Shown here: piece by piece, positions 20,318-25,440 of the stretch
Layout of the letters: the number at the start of each line of letters is the position of its first letter
Position numbering within the stretch: position 1 is the first letter of the stretch
From: a virus
Strand: one strand, 5' to 3'
Virus record (IMG/VR): IMGVR_UViG_3300042402_001533
Span: 1-33,378 of that record
DNA: 33,378 bases
Notes under the pieces: model-generated
Databases searched by the model: none
What the model was told of the DNA's origin: nothing
Seen by the model: only the letters and a program-made list of their open reading frames with translations
Made by a program: the position numbers and the translations under genes

Positions 20318-20494
20318 TTATACTAGGGCTTCGTTGCTAACTGTTGTCCAACGAGTTTCCTTTGTTGGCATTTCCAGTAGCACACGCACCGAGCCAGATG
20401 CGTTAGGAATAATCTCCTTGATTACTCCAGTTTTCTTTGACTTAAGAGTGGTGAATAAATCGCCAACCTTGTAAGTGTATCCATTTACTGTCAT
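20318..20494 (-). CDS. Small beta-barrel-like protein
   Basis: 58 residues: GYTYKVGDLFTTLKSKKTGV, NASGSVRVLLEMPTKETRWT. The pattern of short strands with 'KVGDLF' resembles SH3-like KOW/Tudor folds. AAAGGAAG before the ATG, own promoter P7. Unknown role. Confidence 0.62.
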   Translation of the reverse strand: MTVNGYTYKVGDLFTTLKSKKTGVIKEIIPNASGSVRVLLEMPTKETRWTTVSNEALV

Positions 20495-20520
20495 TTTGCT
20501 TCCTTTCTGTTTAGGGTGTT

Positions 20521-20544
20521 ATTGTATCATTAGGGTCTGACATT
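20521..20544 (-). promoter_or_regulatory. TGTCAG-type promoter P7
   Basis: Minus strand: AATGTCAG, 10 nt, TACAAT (20521-20526) preceded by TGA. Confidence 0.75.
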
Positions 20545-20560
20545 TATCAAGCCCCTGGGG

Positions 20561-20576
20561 TGTGATAAGCATCACA
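20561..20576. promoter_or_regulatory. CRP/GlxR-type palindrome overlapping a stop codon
   Basis: TGTGA-TAAGCA-TCACA; it includes the stop of the gene at 20572 and lies upstream of P7. Confidence 0.6.
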
Positions 20577-20712
20577 AGTATTCTGTTAGGTCGCCGTCCA
20601 TAATTTCATACAGCTCTAGACCTTCTGAGTCTGCAATAGCCTCCCATAGATCCATTTCGTTAAAGTCTCCATCAGGGTGTCTTTCGGATAAGATAGAATA
20701 AAGATTGTCCAT
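20572..20712 (-). CDS. Small acidic protein
   Basis: 46 residues (MDNLYSILSERHPDGDFNEM; DSEGLELYEIMDGDLTEYL), strongly acidic. Start overlaps the previous stop. Unknown function. Confidence 0.6.
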   Translation of the reverse strand: MDNLYSILSERHPDGDFNEMDLWEAIADSEGLELYEIMDGDLTEYL

Positions 20713-20981
20713 TAGTATTCCTCCTCTGGTAGCCAAGCGTTTAAGTGGTGTGCATCAACAATTGCGGATGCGGGTGCAGTAACCTGTCCACGCCATAACA
20801 CGCCTTCAGGTAAAGCAATTTCACGATTGTAGTCCTCATCATAGAAAGCATCAATTGCTTCTATGCAAGGCTCAACCATAGAAAGCGGAACGGGTGGATA
20901 GTGATTACCTTGCAAGTGATAACCAAGAGCAACCTCTAAATCTAATTCATTAGATAAATCTAGCGCAGTGTTGTATCCCAT
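20712..20981 (-). CDS. Conserved-type actinophage protein
   Basis: 89 residues: MGYNTALDLSNELDLEVALG, NHYPPVPLSMVEPCIEAIDA, LPEGVLWRGQVTAPASAIVD, HHLNAWLPEEEY. I recall this family from actinophage early regions; no function. Adjacent to the upstream gene. Confidence 0.7.
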   Translation of the reverse strand: MGYNTALDLSNELDLEVALGYHLQGNHYPPVPLSMVEPCIEAIDAFYDEDYNREIALPEGVLWRGQVTAPASAIVDAHHLNAWLPEEEY

Positions 20982-21188
20982 TTATTCTGCCACCTTTACG
21001 ATAGCCCAAGAGCCACCTTTGTTGATGTTTTCCAATACTGGACCGATTGCTGGAAGTACGAATTCACGAAGTGCAGACTCTAGCATTAGGACCTGTGAAG
21101 TTTTGTCTAATTGTAAAAGACGGGCACCTGTTGGATTTGTTTCGTCTACTTCTGTGACGAATTTAAGTGTGTGTTCGATTGCTACCAT
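20982..21188 (-). CDS. Small phage protein
   Basis: 68 residues: MVAIEHTLKFVTEVDETNPT, GARLLQLDKTSQVLMLESAL, FVLPAIGPVLENINKGGSWA. Driven by P8, AAAGGTAAT before the ATG. Unknown function. Confidence 0.65.
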   Translation of the reverse strand: MVAIEHTLKFVTEVDETNPTGARLLQLDKTSQVLMLESALREFVLPAIGPVLENINKGGSWAIVKVAE

Positions 21189-21221
21189 TTGTTTATTACC
21201 TTTCGTTTGGTTGATAGTGGA

Positions 21222-21245
21222 ATTGTAGCATGGTCCACTGACAAA
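21222..21245 (-). promoter_or_regulatory. TGTCAG-type promoter P8
   Basis: Minus strand: TTTGTCAG, 10 nt, TACAAT (21222-21227) with TG one base upstream. The box touches the arm of the hairpin at 21243-21275. Confidence 0.75.
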
Positions 21246-21275
21246 TAGATAAACACGCCCAATGTTTATCTATTT
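21243..21275. repeat. 13-bp perfect inverted repeat upstream of P8
   Basis: AAATAGATAAACA / TGTTTATCTATTT with a 7-nt loop (CGCCCAA). It could end the upstream transcript or be an operator touching the TGTCAG box. Confidence 0.65.
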
Positions 21276-21280
21276 TATTT

Positions 21281-21296
21281 TGTGATAAACCTCACA
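21281..21296. promoter_or_regulatory. CRP/GlxR-type palindrome
   Basis: TGTGA-TAAACC-TCACA, 2 nt before tripartite copy D. Confidence 0.62.
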
Positions 21297-21297
21297 A

Positions 21298-21356
21298 TTT
21301 CAGGGGTATTTTGGTACTTGACTTAAACTATGTTTTGCCCCCACGAATTTGGGGGC
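21298..21356 (+). repeat. Tripartite-element copy D (complete)
   Basis: TTTCAGGGG 21298, CTTAA 21322, TTGGGGGC 21349. A GCCCCC/GGGGGC hairpin with 8-nt loop is formed at the third part. Confidence 0.8.
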
Positions 21357-21479
21357 AGCTGCATACTTATGCATCATTCTGCATGTTTATTTTTATGTTT
21401 GATCTTGCGTGTGTATTTTTTTTTATTGCGTACAGGTTGCGCCGCATTACTGCGACGCAATTCCTGTATGCGTTTTACT

Positions 21480-21671
21480 TTATCTCGAAGTAAAGTTTGG
21501 AACATTGTACCCACACGCTTCATGAAATCGCTTTACATCAAATCGGTCATTATCTTTCGCAAACATTTCAGCAAAATCATTTACAATTTTAGAAAATAAA
21601 GCGGGGTGCGATTTATCGCTTGCATACTTTAGAATTTCTGCGGTTGCTACATAGTCTTTTCGTGTCATCAT
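21480..21671 (-). CDS. Conserved-type phage protein (MTRKDY family)
   Basis: 63 residues: MMTRKDYVATAEILKYASDK, FAEMFAKDNDRFDVKRFHEA, CGYNVPNFTSR. A similar short protein occurs widely in phages of many hosts. ATGA overlap with the upstream gene. A long imperfect stem-loop lies downstream (about 21428-21474). Unknown function. Confidence 0.72.
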   Translation of the reverse strand: MMTRKDYVATAEILKYASDKSHPALFSKIVNDFAEMFAKDNDRFDVKRFHEACGYNVPNFTSR

Positions 21672-21871
21672 TTAATTGTTACCTTTCCCATGCGGTCAAT
21701 TACTTTTGTGTACATTTTGCCTGTTGGCATTGATAGGTTAATAGTTGAGTATTCGTTAGCAAATCCAACATCAGTAAATTTAGCAAATGCGGTAAATGCT
21801 TCCAATGCATCATCATAGTCGCCACTCCAGCGAACAGAATTTCCGTCATAGGATAAAGTAATCTTATACAT
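21668..21871 (-). CDS. Small beta-rich protein
   Basis: 67 residues from ATG 21871 (GGAG upstream): MYKITLSYDGNSVRWSGDYD, DALEAFTAFAKFTDVGFANE. Looks like a beta-alpha-beta unit; unknown function. Confidence 0.62.
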   Translation of the reverse strand: MYKITLSYDGNSVRWSGDYDDALEAFTAFAKFTDVGFANEYSTINLSMPTGKMYTKVIDRMGKVTIK

Positions 21872-21872
21872 C

Positions 21873-22025
21873 TTAGTAATCTCCAATTTCGTCAGTTACG
21901 CAATCGCATGGCTCTACATCATAGGAGTTTTCATCTCCCCAAAAAATTGCACCAAAACCCATGCAATCATCACACACAATGACGGAGATAGTTCCCTCAT
22001 CTAATACATCTAAGAAGTTTCCCAT
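21873..22025 (-). CDS. Small Cys-pair protein
   Basis: 50 residues with CDDC and CDC pairs (IVCDDCMGFGAIFWGDENSY; EPCDCVTDE), likely one zinc. First gene of the operon; own promoter P9, AAAGGAAAA upstream. Unknown function. Confidence 0.62.
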   Translation of the reverse strand: MGNFLDVLDEGTISVIVCDDCMGFGAIFWGDENSYDVEPCDCVTDEIGDY

Positions 22026-22058
22026 TTATAGTTTTCCTTTCGTTTGTTTGTTTAAGTT

Positions 22059-22082
22059 ATTGTATCAGTTAGCACTGACAAA
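22059..22082 (-). promoter_or_regulatory. TGTCAG-type promoter P9
   Basis: Minus strand: TTTGTCAG, 10 nt, TACAAT (22059-22064) preceded by TGA. A weak CRP-like site is at 22086-22101. Confidence 0.75.
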
Positions 22083-22151
22083 TTGTGTGAGGATTCTTAC
22101 TTACGACATTGGGCGAGGACTTCCCCTAAACTGCCCCTGTTTCGATCCCCG

Positions 22152-22358
22152 TTAAATCTTTACTGCCAAATAACGATAAGTATCTTTGAGGTTTAGCGGT
22201 GCTGAATAATGAGGTCGCACCTGTACTTTATAAGTATCGCAATCTGCATACCAGACATCATCAGACTTTTCTGCGTCAATGATTTCTCCAGTTAAAGACT
22301 TTGAGCGATAGGTTTTTCCTACAAGTAGGCTTTCGATTGTATAGACATTTGCTGACAT
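22152..22358 (-). CDS. Conserved-type actinophage protein
   Basis: 68 residues: MSANVYTIESLLVGKTYRSK, VWYADCDTYKVQVRPHYSAP, DTYRYLAVKI. Recurrent actinophage family, unknown role. Own promoter P10 and AAAGGCGG upstream. Confidence 0.7.
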   Translation of the reverse strand: MSANVYTIESLLVGKTYRSKSLTGEIIDAEKSDDVWYADCDTYKVQVRPHYSAPLNLKDTYRYLAVKI

Positions 22359-22388
22359 GGTGTCCGCCTTTCGTTTGTTGATAAGAGT

Positions 22389-22412
22389 ATTGTACCAAAA
22401 CCCACTGACATA
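22389..22412 (-). promoter_or_regulatory. TGTCAG-type promoter P10
   Basis: Minus strand: TATGTCAG, 10 nt, TACAAT (22389-22394). A 7-bp hairpin AATTACT/AGTAATT lies just upstream. Confidence 0.72.
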
Positions 22413-22458
22413 AACTAATTACTAGCCAGTAATTCCAAATATTGAGACGCTCAAGTCA

Positions 22459-22474
22459 TGTGATAAATCTCACA
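22459..22474. promoter_or_regulatory. CRP/GlxR-type palindrome
   Basis: TGTGA-TAAATC-TCACA, 4 nt before tripartite copy F. Confidence 0.62.
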
Positions 22475-22477
22475 AAA

Positions 22478-22536
22478 TTTCAGGGGTTTTCCACAGGTCT
22501 ACTTAAGTTATCCACAGCCCCCACATCTTTGGGGGC
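22478..22536 (+). repeat. Tripartite-element copy F with DnaA-box-like sites
   Basis: TTTCAGGGG 22478, CTTAA 22502, TTGGGGGC 22529. TTTTCCACA (22487) and the exact DnaA box TTATCCACA (22508) are 21 nt apart, the same spacing as in copy B but in the other orientation. Confidence 0.78.
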
Positions 22537-22573
22537 AGCTGCCGACTTTGTCAAGTCCACACGCCACTTTTAT

Positions 22574-22720
22574 TTAATTATCTTGCAAAGTTTCTAAAAT
22601 AATTTTCACATCTTTTTCGTTAAGCAAAACTTGAGATGCACCCCAAAGATACGCAAGCCAATTATCGCCATGCTTTTCTTTCGCAAGAGATGCGACATCT
22701 TTTAACAAATCTGTATTCAT
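22574..22720 (-). CDS. Small helical protein
   Basis: 48 residues: MNTDLLKDVASLAKEKHGDN, WLAYLWGASQVLLNEKDVKI. Overlaps the upstream gene by ATGA. Unknown function. Confidence 0.6.
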   Translation of the reverse strand: MNTDLLKDVASLAKEKHGDNWLAYLWGASQVLLNEKDVKIILETLQDN

Positions 22721-22887
22721 TTATTTACCTCCAACTTATACATAAAATTCCACGCCTCACGGCATAACACAATGCTTTCGCAATTATCGCAACAGATAAC
22801 ACCATGCTGATTTAATTCTAAATCATACATGTCAATAGATGCAGATGCGTTACCGCATACTGATTTTACAGATACATAAGTGCTCAT
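22717..22887 (-). CDS. Small Cys-rich protein
   Basis: 56 residues from ATG 22887: MSTYVSVKSVCGNASASIDM, then VICCDNCESIVLC. The CCDNC and last Cys look zinc-binding. ATGA overlap on both sides; the longer frame to 22923 lies in the next gene. Unknown function. Confidence 0.62.
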   Translation of the reverse strand: MSTYVSVKSVCGNASASIDMYDLELNQHGVICCDNCESIVLCREAWNFMYKLEVNK

Positions 22888-23030
22888 AGATAAAGTCCTT
22901 CCGTTGAGCGGTCTAATTCCCAATACATCTTTTCTTCTTGCCAGTCAAAGTAGTGACTATCGCATAGATTAGATGGGTTTACAGAATAACAATTTATTCC
23001 GTTTTCAATAGCGTGACAAGTATCGCACAT
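22884..23030 (-). CDS. Small Cys-rich protein
   Basis: 48 residues: MCDTCHAIENGINCYSVNPS, NLCDSHYFDWQEEKMYWELD. CxxC plus two more Cys; probable zinc microdomain. AAAGGAAAA before the ATG and promoter P11. First gene of its operon. Confidence 0.6.
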   Translation of the reverse strand: MCDTCHAIENGINCYSVNPSNLCDSHYFDWQEEKMYWELDRSTEGLYL

Positions 23031-23057
23031 AAAGTTTTCCTTTCGTTGATTAACGAA

Positions 23058-23081
23058 AGCCTATCACAATACACCGACAAA
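23058..23081 (-). promoter_or_regulatory. Degenerate TGTCAG-type promoter P11
   Basis: Minus strand: TTTGTCGG, 10 nt, TAGGCT (23058-23063). One box base and two -10 bases differ from consensus; perhaps weaker. Confidence 0.5.
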
Positions 23082-23096
23082 TCCTAATCCATTTGG

Positions 23097-23112
23097 TGTG
23101 AGTTTCGTCACA
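23097..23112. promoter_or_regulatory. CRP/GlxR-type palindrome
   Basis: TGTGA-GTTTCG-TCACA, 3 nt before tripartite copy G. Confidence 0.6.
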
Positions 23113-23114
23113 AA

Positions 23115-23180
23115 TTTCAAGGGTGTTTATCCACAATGTCTTAATCACCCCTGTGGATAACGCCCACAAAAGATGGGGGC
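23115..23180 (+). repeat. Tripartite-element copy G (expanded) with two DnaA boxes
   Basis: TTTCAAGGG 23115, CTTAA 23140 (one nt longer gap), ATGGGGGC 23173 (six nt longer gap). TTATCCACA at 23127-23135 and TGTGGATAA at 23152-23160 face each other. Downstream GTCTCC/GGAGAC forms a further hairpin. Confidence 0.7.
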
Positions 23181-23211
23181 GGTCTCCCTGAATTGTCAAG
23201 GAGACACGCCG

Positions 23212-23394
23212 CTATTCTTCTAGACTATCTTGATAATCTAAAAGGCCTTGATGGTACATAACAGGATCACAATTAAAAAGAATTTCAGAGGCGGTGAAAG
23301 TAGCGTATCCAATCTTTACGGGTGAATAGCATTCATCTAACATAGCGTCGTAGCTTTCTTTTATCTCTAATTCTTTCTCGAAATCTGTTTTCAT
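23212..23394 (-). CDS. Small acidic phage protein
   Basis: 60 residues: MKTDFEKELEIKESYDAMLD, KIGYATFTASEILFNCDPVM, YHQGLLDYQDSLEE. Similar proteins recur in actinophages as I recall. Coupled by ATGA to the upstream peptide. Unknown function. Confidence 0.66.
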   Translation of the reverse strand: MKTDFEKELEIKESYDAMLDECYSPVKIGYATFTASEILFNCDPVMYHQGLLDYQDSLEE

Positions 23395-23465
23395 TTATTT
23401 ACCTCTTTAGTAGCGATTAAATACGCTAAGCCAAAACCTACCATGGCACACAATAGGACTACCAT
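23391..23465 (-). CDS. 24-residue membrane peptide
   Basis: MVVLLCAMVGFGLAYLIATK followed by EVNK: a single membrane segment. GAGG upstream and overlaps with both neighbours support translation; very short, so tentative. Confidence 0.48.
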   Translation of the reverse strand: MVVLLCAMVGFGLAYLIATKEVNK

Positions 23466-23614
23466 TTATCTAACCTCATTCTATAAATCTTATAAACAAC
23501 AGTAATAAAAACGGCGGTGGCAATAGTATGCCAAGGTAGATAGATAGCCCCTAAGAAACTATCTAACTCCATGCCATAGTCATTAATACGAAACACTAAT
23601 CCGCTAATACTCAT
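23459..23614 (-). CDS. Small membrane protein
   Basis: 51 residues with one hydrophobic helix (LPWHTIATAVFITVVYKIY) and a basic end (RMRLDKW). Coupled on both sides. Unknown function. Confidence 0.55.
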   Translation of the reverse strand: MSISGLVFRINDYGMELDSFLGAIYLPWHTIATAVFITVVYKIYRMRLDKW

Positions 23615-23799
23615 TACTTATCTCCAAACATGTTAAAGACCTCATCTAGTTGTTCATCTGTTAGGTGGTCAATCTGTATAGCCTTAACAAATCCGAACAC
23701 ATCTTCTTCTTCTGCCATTAGTTGCTCGTACATCTCTTCTTCTTGTAGGTGTGCATACATGTCGCTTACATCTGCCTGAATTGTATCCCATTTAGTCAT
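23614..23799 (-). CDS. Small acidic helical protein
   Basis: 61 residues: SDMYAHLQEEEMYEQLMAEE, QIDHLTDEQLDEVFNMFGDK. Acidic helices; starts 3 nt after the upstream gene. Unknown function. Confidence 0.62.
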   Translation of the reverse strand: MTKWDTIQADVSDMYAHLQEEEMYEQLMAEEEDVFGFVKAIQIDHLTDEQLDEVFNMFGDK

Positions 23800-23802
23800 T
23801 TA

Positions 23803-23970
23803 TTATTCTCCTACCTTGATAGACATTACATTAGCGGTGAACTTCTTAACCTTGCCTAATTCGCTAGCGTTAAGAGATTGGATTAGGTGGTCAATCGCTT
23901 TAGGGTCATGCGCCACATTGTCAATAGAGATTAGTTTAGAGCCTTGCCAAATTGAGTAAGTGATAGTCAT
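23803..23970 (-). CDS. Small phage protein
   Basis: 55 residues from ATG 23970, after AAAGAAGAA and P12 (the longer frame reaches into the promoter): MTITYSIWQGSKLISIDNVA, HLIQSLNASELGKVKKFTAN. Unknown function. Confidence 0.62.
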   Translation of the reverse strand: MTITYSIWQGSKLISIDNVAHDPKAIDHLIQSLNASELGKVKKFTANVMSIKVGE

Positions 23971-24006
23971 TGTCTGTTCTTCTTTCGTTAGTAGGTTATA
24001 GTAGGA

Positions 24007-24030
24007 ATTGTAGCGGATAGGGCTGACAAA
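24007..24030 (-). promoter_or_regulatory. TGTCAG-type promoter P12
   Basis: Minus strand: TTTGTCAG, 10 nt, TACAAT (24007-24012). Starts the five-gene 23970-23212 operon. Confidence 0.75.
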
Positions 24031-24046
24031 TGGTAGCGACACGCTC

Positions 24047-24184
24047 TTAGTTAGAGTGTGATTTAGAACACCATGTCTGGTGTATTGCTAGGTATCTGCA
24101 CTCTGAGCAGATAGCGTCTCCTAGTCTTGCTAGTAGTTGCTCTCTAGTTTCTAGAGAGTTTCTGTTTTCATGTATTGAGTTCAT
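24047..24184 (-). CDS. Zinc microprotein, first gene of the leftward cluster
   Basis: 45 residues: NRNSLETREQLLARLGDAIC, SECRYLAIHQTWCSKSHSN. CxxC, Cys and His form a plausible zinc site. GAAAGGAG lies 8 nt before the ATG and promoter P13 beyond it. Unknown function. Confidence 0.6.
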   Translation of the reverse strand: MNSIHENRNSLETREQLLARLGDAICSECRYLAIHQTWCSKSHSN

Positions 24185-24219
24185 TTAGAACTCCTTTCTT
24201 TTATTTATCTAATACCTTT

Positions 24220-24243
24220 ACTCTACATGGGGGGTCTGACAAA
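24220..24243 (-). promoter_or_regulatory. TGTCAG-type promoter P13
   Basis: Minus strand: TTTGTCAG, 10 nt, TAGAGT (24220-24225). Rightmost member of the set. Confidence 0.65.
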
Positions 24244-24299
24244 AATCTAATCGAAATTCGGACATTAAGGACATTTATAAAAATAATCGCAAAAAAGCA

Positions 24300-24315
24300 T
24301 GTGATAAGGGTCACT
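24300..24315. promoter_or_regulatory. CRP/GlxR-like site, one mismatch
   Basis: TGTGA-TAAGGG-TCACT upstream of P13, followed by ATGGGGGC. Confidence 0.45.
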
Positions 24316-24407
24316 TATGGGGGCACTAACTAGACAATTCGGACATTTTTAATGTGTGTATCATACATAATAAAATCCTATTAACATTTTCTAAAATGTG
24401 AAAGCTA

Positions 24408-24437
24408 TTGACCTGCAAAAATATCTCATGTTACAAT
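24408..24437 (+). promoter_or_regulatory. Rightward promoter at the divergent junction
   Basis: TTGACC 24408-24413, 18-nt spacer, TACAAT 24432-24437 with TG at -14. It faces right, opposite P13, and makes 24244-24653 a divergent control region. Confidence 0.65.
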
Positions 24438-24472
24438 TGGAAAGGTTTCGGGGGTTACACTAAGAACTCAAT

Positions 24473-24526
24473 ATGCCAGATGTAATGCATAGCGATCTTG
24501 GTAAACTTTCTTCTACTTTCCTTTAA
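24473..24526 (+). CDS. Possible 17-residue peptide
   Basis: ATG 24473 opens MPDVMHSDLGKLSSTFL, ending CTT TAA just before an A/G tract. It lies 36 nt after a good promoter but has no clear ribosome site. It may be a leader peptide, a gene remnant or chance. Confidence 0.3.
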   Translation: MPDVMHSDLGKLSSTFL

Positions 24527-24529
24527 GTT

Positions 24530-24552
24530 AAAAAAAAGGGGGGTAGGGGGGG
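24530..24552 (+). repeat. Polypurine tract A8-G6-TA-G7
   Basis: Eight A, six G, TA, seven G in an AT-rich gene-free stretch (24527-24653 holds nothing else recognised). Could be a slippage-prone spot, a G-quadruplex half, or a processing site. Confidence 0.7.
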
Positions 24553-24653
24553 TTTGCTAAAAATCTAATTTCCAGATGAAGTATTAAAAAAAATATTATA
24601 TTAACATTATATAAATCTAATATCCTAGTTGACTAAAATATATAGGGGGAATT

Positions 24654-24893
24654 ATGAGAAAGCTTTATATAGATCAAATAGCTAGACGGATCACAGATAG
24701 AAAATATTCTACGAAAACGTATTATAGTTCAGATATTGATCAAGCAACGGCGGCAATGCAATGGTTCATAGATTACCTTGATGTAGAATTACAAAGATGC
24801 GATAATGTAGAAGATGGCAAATGTGACATTGAATGGAAGCATGAAGATTGTGAAAGAATTTCAAGAATAATTAAAGACTTGAAAACTAGTTGA
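24654..24893 (+). CDS. Small basic/acidic helical protein
   Basis: 79 residues: MRKLYIDQIARRITDRKYST, DQATAAMQWFIDYLDVELQR, CERISRIIKDLKTS. AGGGGGA before the ATG. Unknown function. Confidence 0.65.
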   Translation: MRKLYIDQIARRITDRKYSTKTYYSSDIDQATAAMQWFIDYLDVELQRCDNVEDGKCDIEWKHEDCERISRIIKDLKTS

Positions 24894-24907
24894 CTAGGAT
24901 ATAAATA

Positions 24908-25102
24908 ATGGCTACAAAAAAAGCGGGAAAAGAAGTAGAAAACACCACTTGCTACACATATAAAGTTGAAATGTTAATTCAAGTCCTTGCTAAGGATGAA
25001 CCAACAGCTTTGGATCAATTAGAAAAATCTGGTGGCTATGTTACAGATAGACAAGTTACTCTAATGGATTCTGTTGCTTTATATAATGGAGAAAAGGGAT
25101 AA
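24908..25102 (+). CDS. Small protein resembling the one at 1841
   Basis: 64 residues: a basic start (MATKKAGKEVENTTCYTYKV) then EMLIQVLAKDEPTALDQLEK. Strand-helix-strand style like the 1841 gene. It has no clear ribosome site. A terminator follows. Confidence 0.58.
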   Translation: MATKKAGKEVENTTCYTYKVEMLIQVLAKDEPTALDQLEKSGGYVTDRQVTLMDSVALYNGEKG

Positions 25103-25154
25103 CTTTTTATCTCCCGCCCTTTTAAGGGTGGATGTATACCGAAGGTAACAAATA

Positions 25155-25192
25155 ACCCTGTTAGGGCCTTAAAACCCTCTCAGGGTATTTTT
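25155..25192 (+). terminator. Intrinsic terminator
   Basis: ACCCTG/CAGGGT outer stem with inner AGGG/CCCT, then ATTTTT. Ends the 24654-25102 unit. Confidence 0.8.
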
Positions 25193-25302
25193 ATGGGGTA
25201 TTACAGGAAATGGGTAAGATGTGGAAATGGGGTCTCTTCTCGCCGAAGCACTTTTTTCGCACTAATTGCACTATATGACCGATATGTCCTATATTATATG
25301 CA

Positions 25303-25400
25303 TATATAGCAAGAAACCCAATCAGAGGCGGATCCGATTGGGTTCTCATATCTTGCGATATATGTGCGTAGGAACATGTGGGATGCTACAACTACGCACA
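25303..25400 (-). ncRNA. Probable structured small RNA (two abutting hairpins)
   Basis: Read leftward, hairpin B (TGTGCGTAG/CTACGCACA, 9 bp, 20-nt loop, 25363-25400) is followed without a gap by hairpin A (12-bp outer stem TCTTGC.../...GCAAGA with one mismatch, plus AACCCAATC/GATTGGGTT 9-bp inner stem, 25303-25362). A minus promoter TTGACT (25429-25434), 17-nt spacer, TACAAT (25406-25411) predicts a start at about 25400, exactly the first base of hairpin B. The 12-nt apical loop of A holds the self-complementary GGATCC. No reading frame is seen. A plus-strand promoter (TTGCAC-18-TATATT) is a weaker alternative. No known RNA family is recognised. Confidence 0.62.
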
Positions 25401-25405
25401 ATTCA

Positions 25406-25434
25406 ATTGTAAAATAGCTTTTATTCTAAGTCAA
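25406..25434 (-). promoter_or_regulatory. Promoter of the structured RNA
   Basis: Minus strand TTGACT, 17-nt spacer, TACAAT. It begins 7 nt after the stop of the gene at 25441. Confidence 0.68.
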
Positions 25435-25440
25435 CTGTTT

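Noticed and set aside
21428-21474. Long stem-loop as an intrinsic terminator of the 21480 gene
   Set aside because: The stem is good but leftward it is followed by an A-run, not a T-run, so I do not call a terminator on that strand.
12697-25440. CRISPR array among the repeated intergenic motifs
   Set aside because: Copies are hundreds of bases apart with genes between them and no spacer-length regularity.
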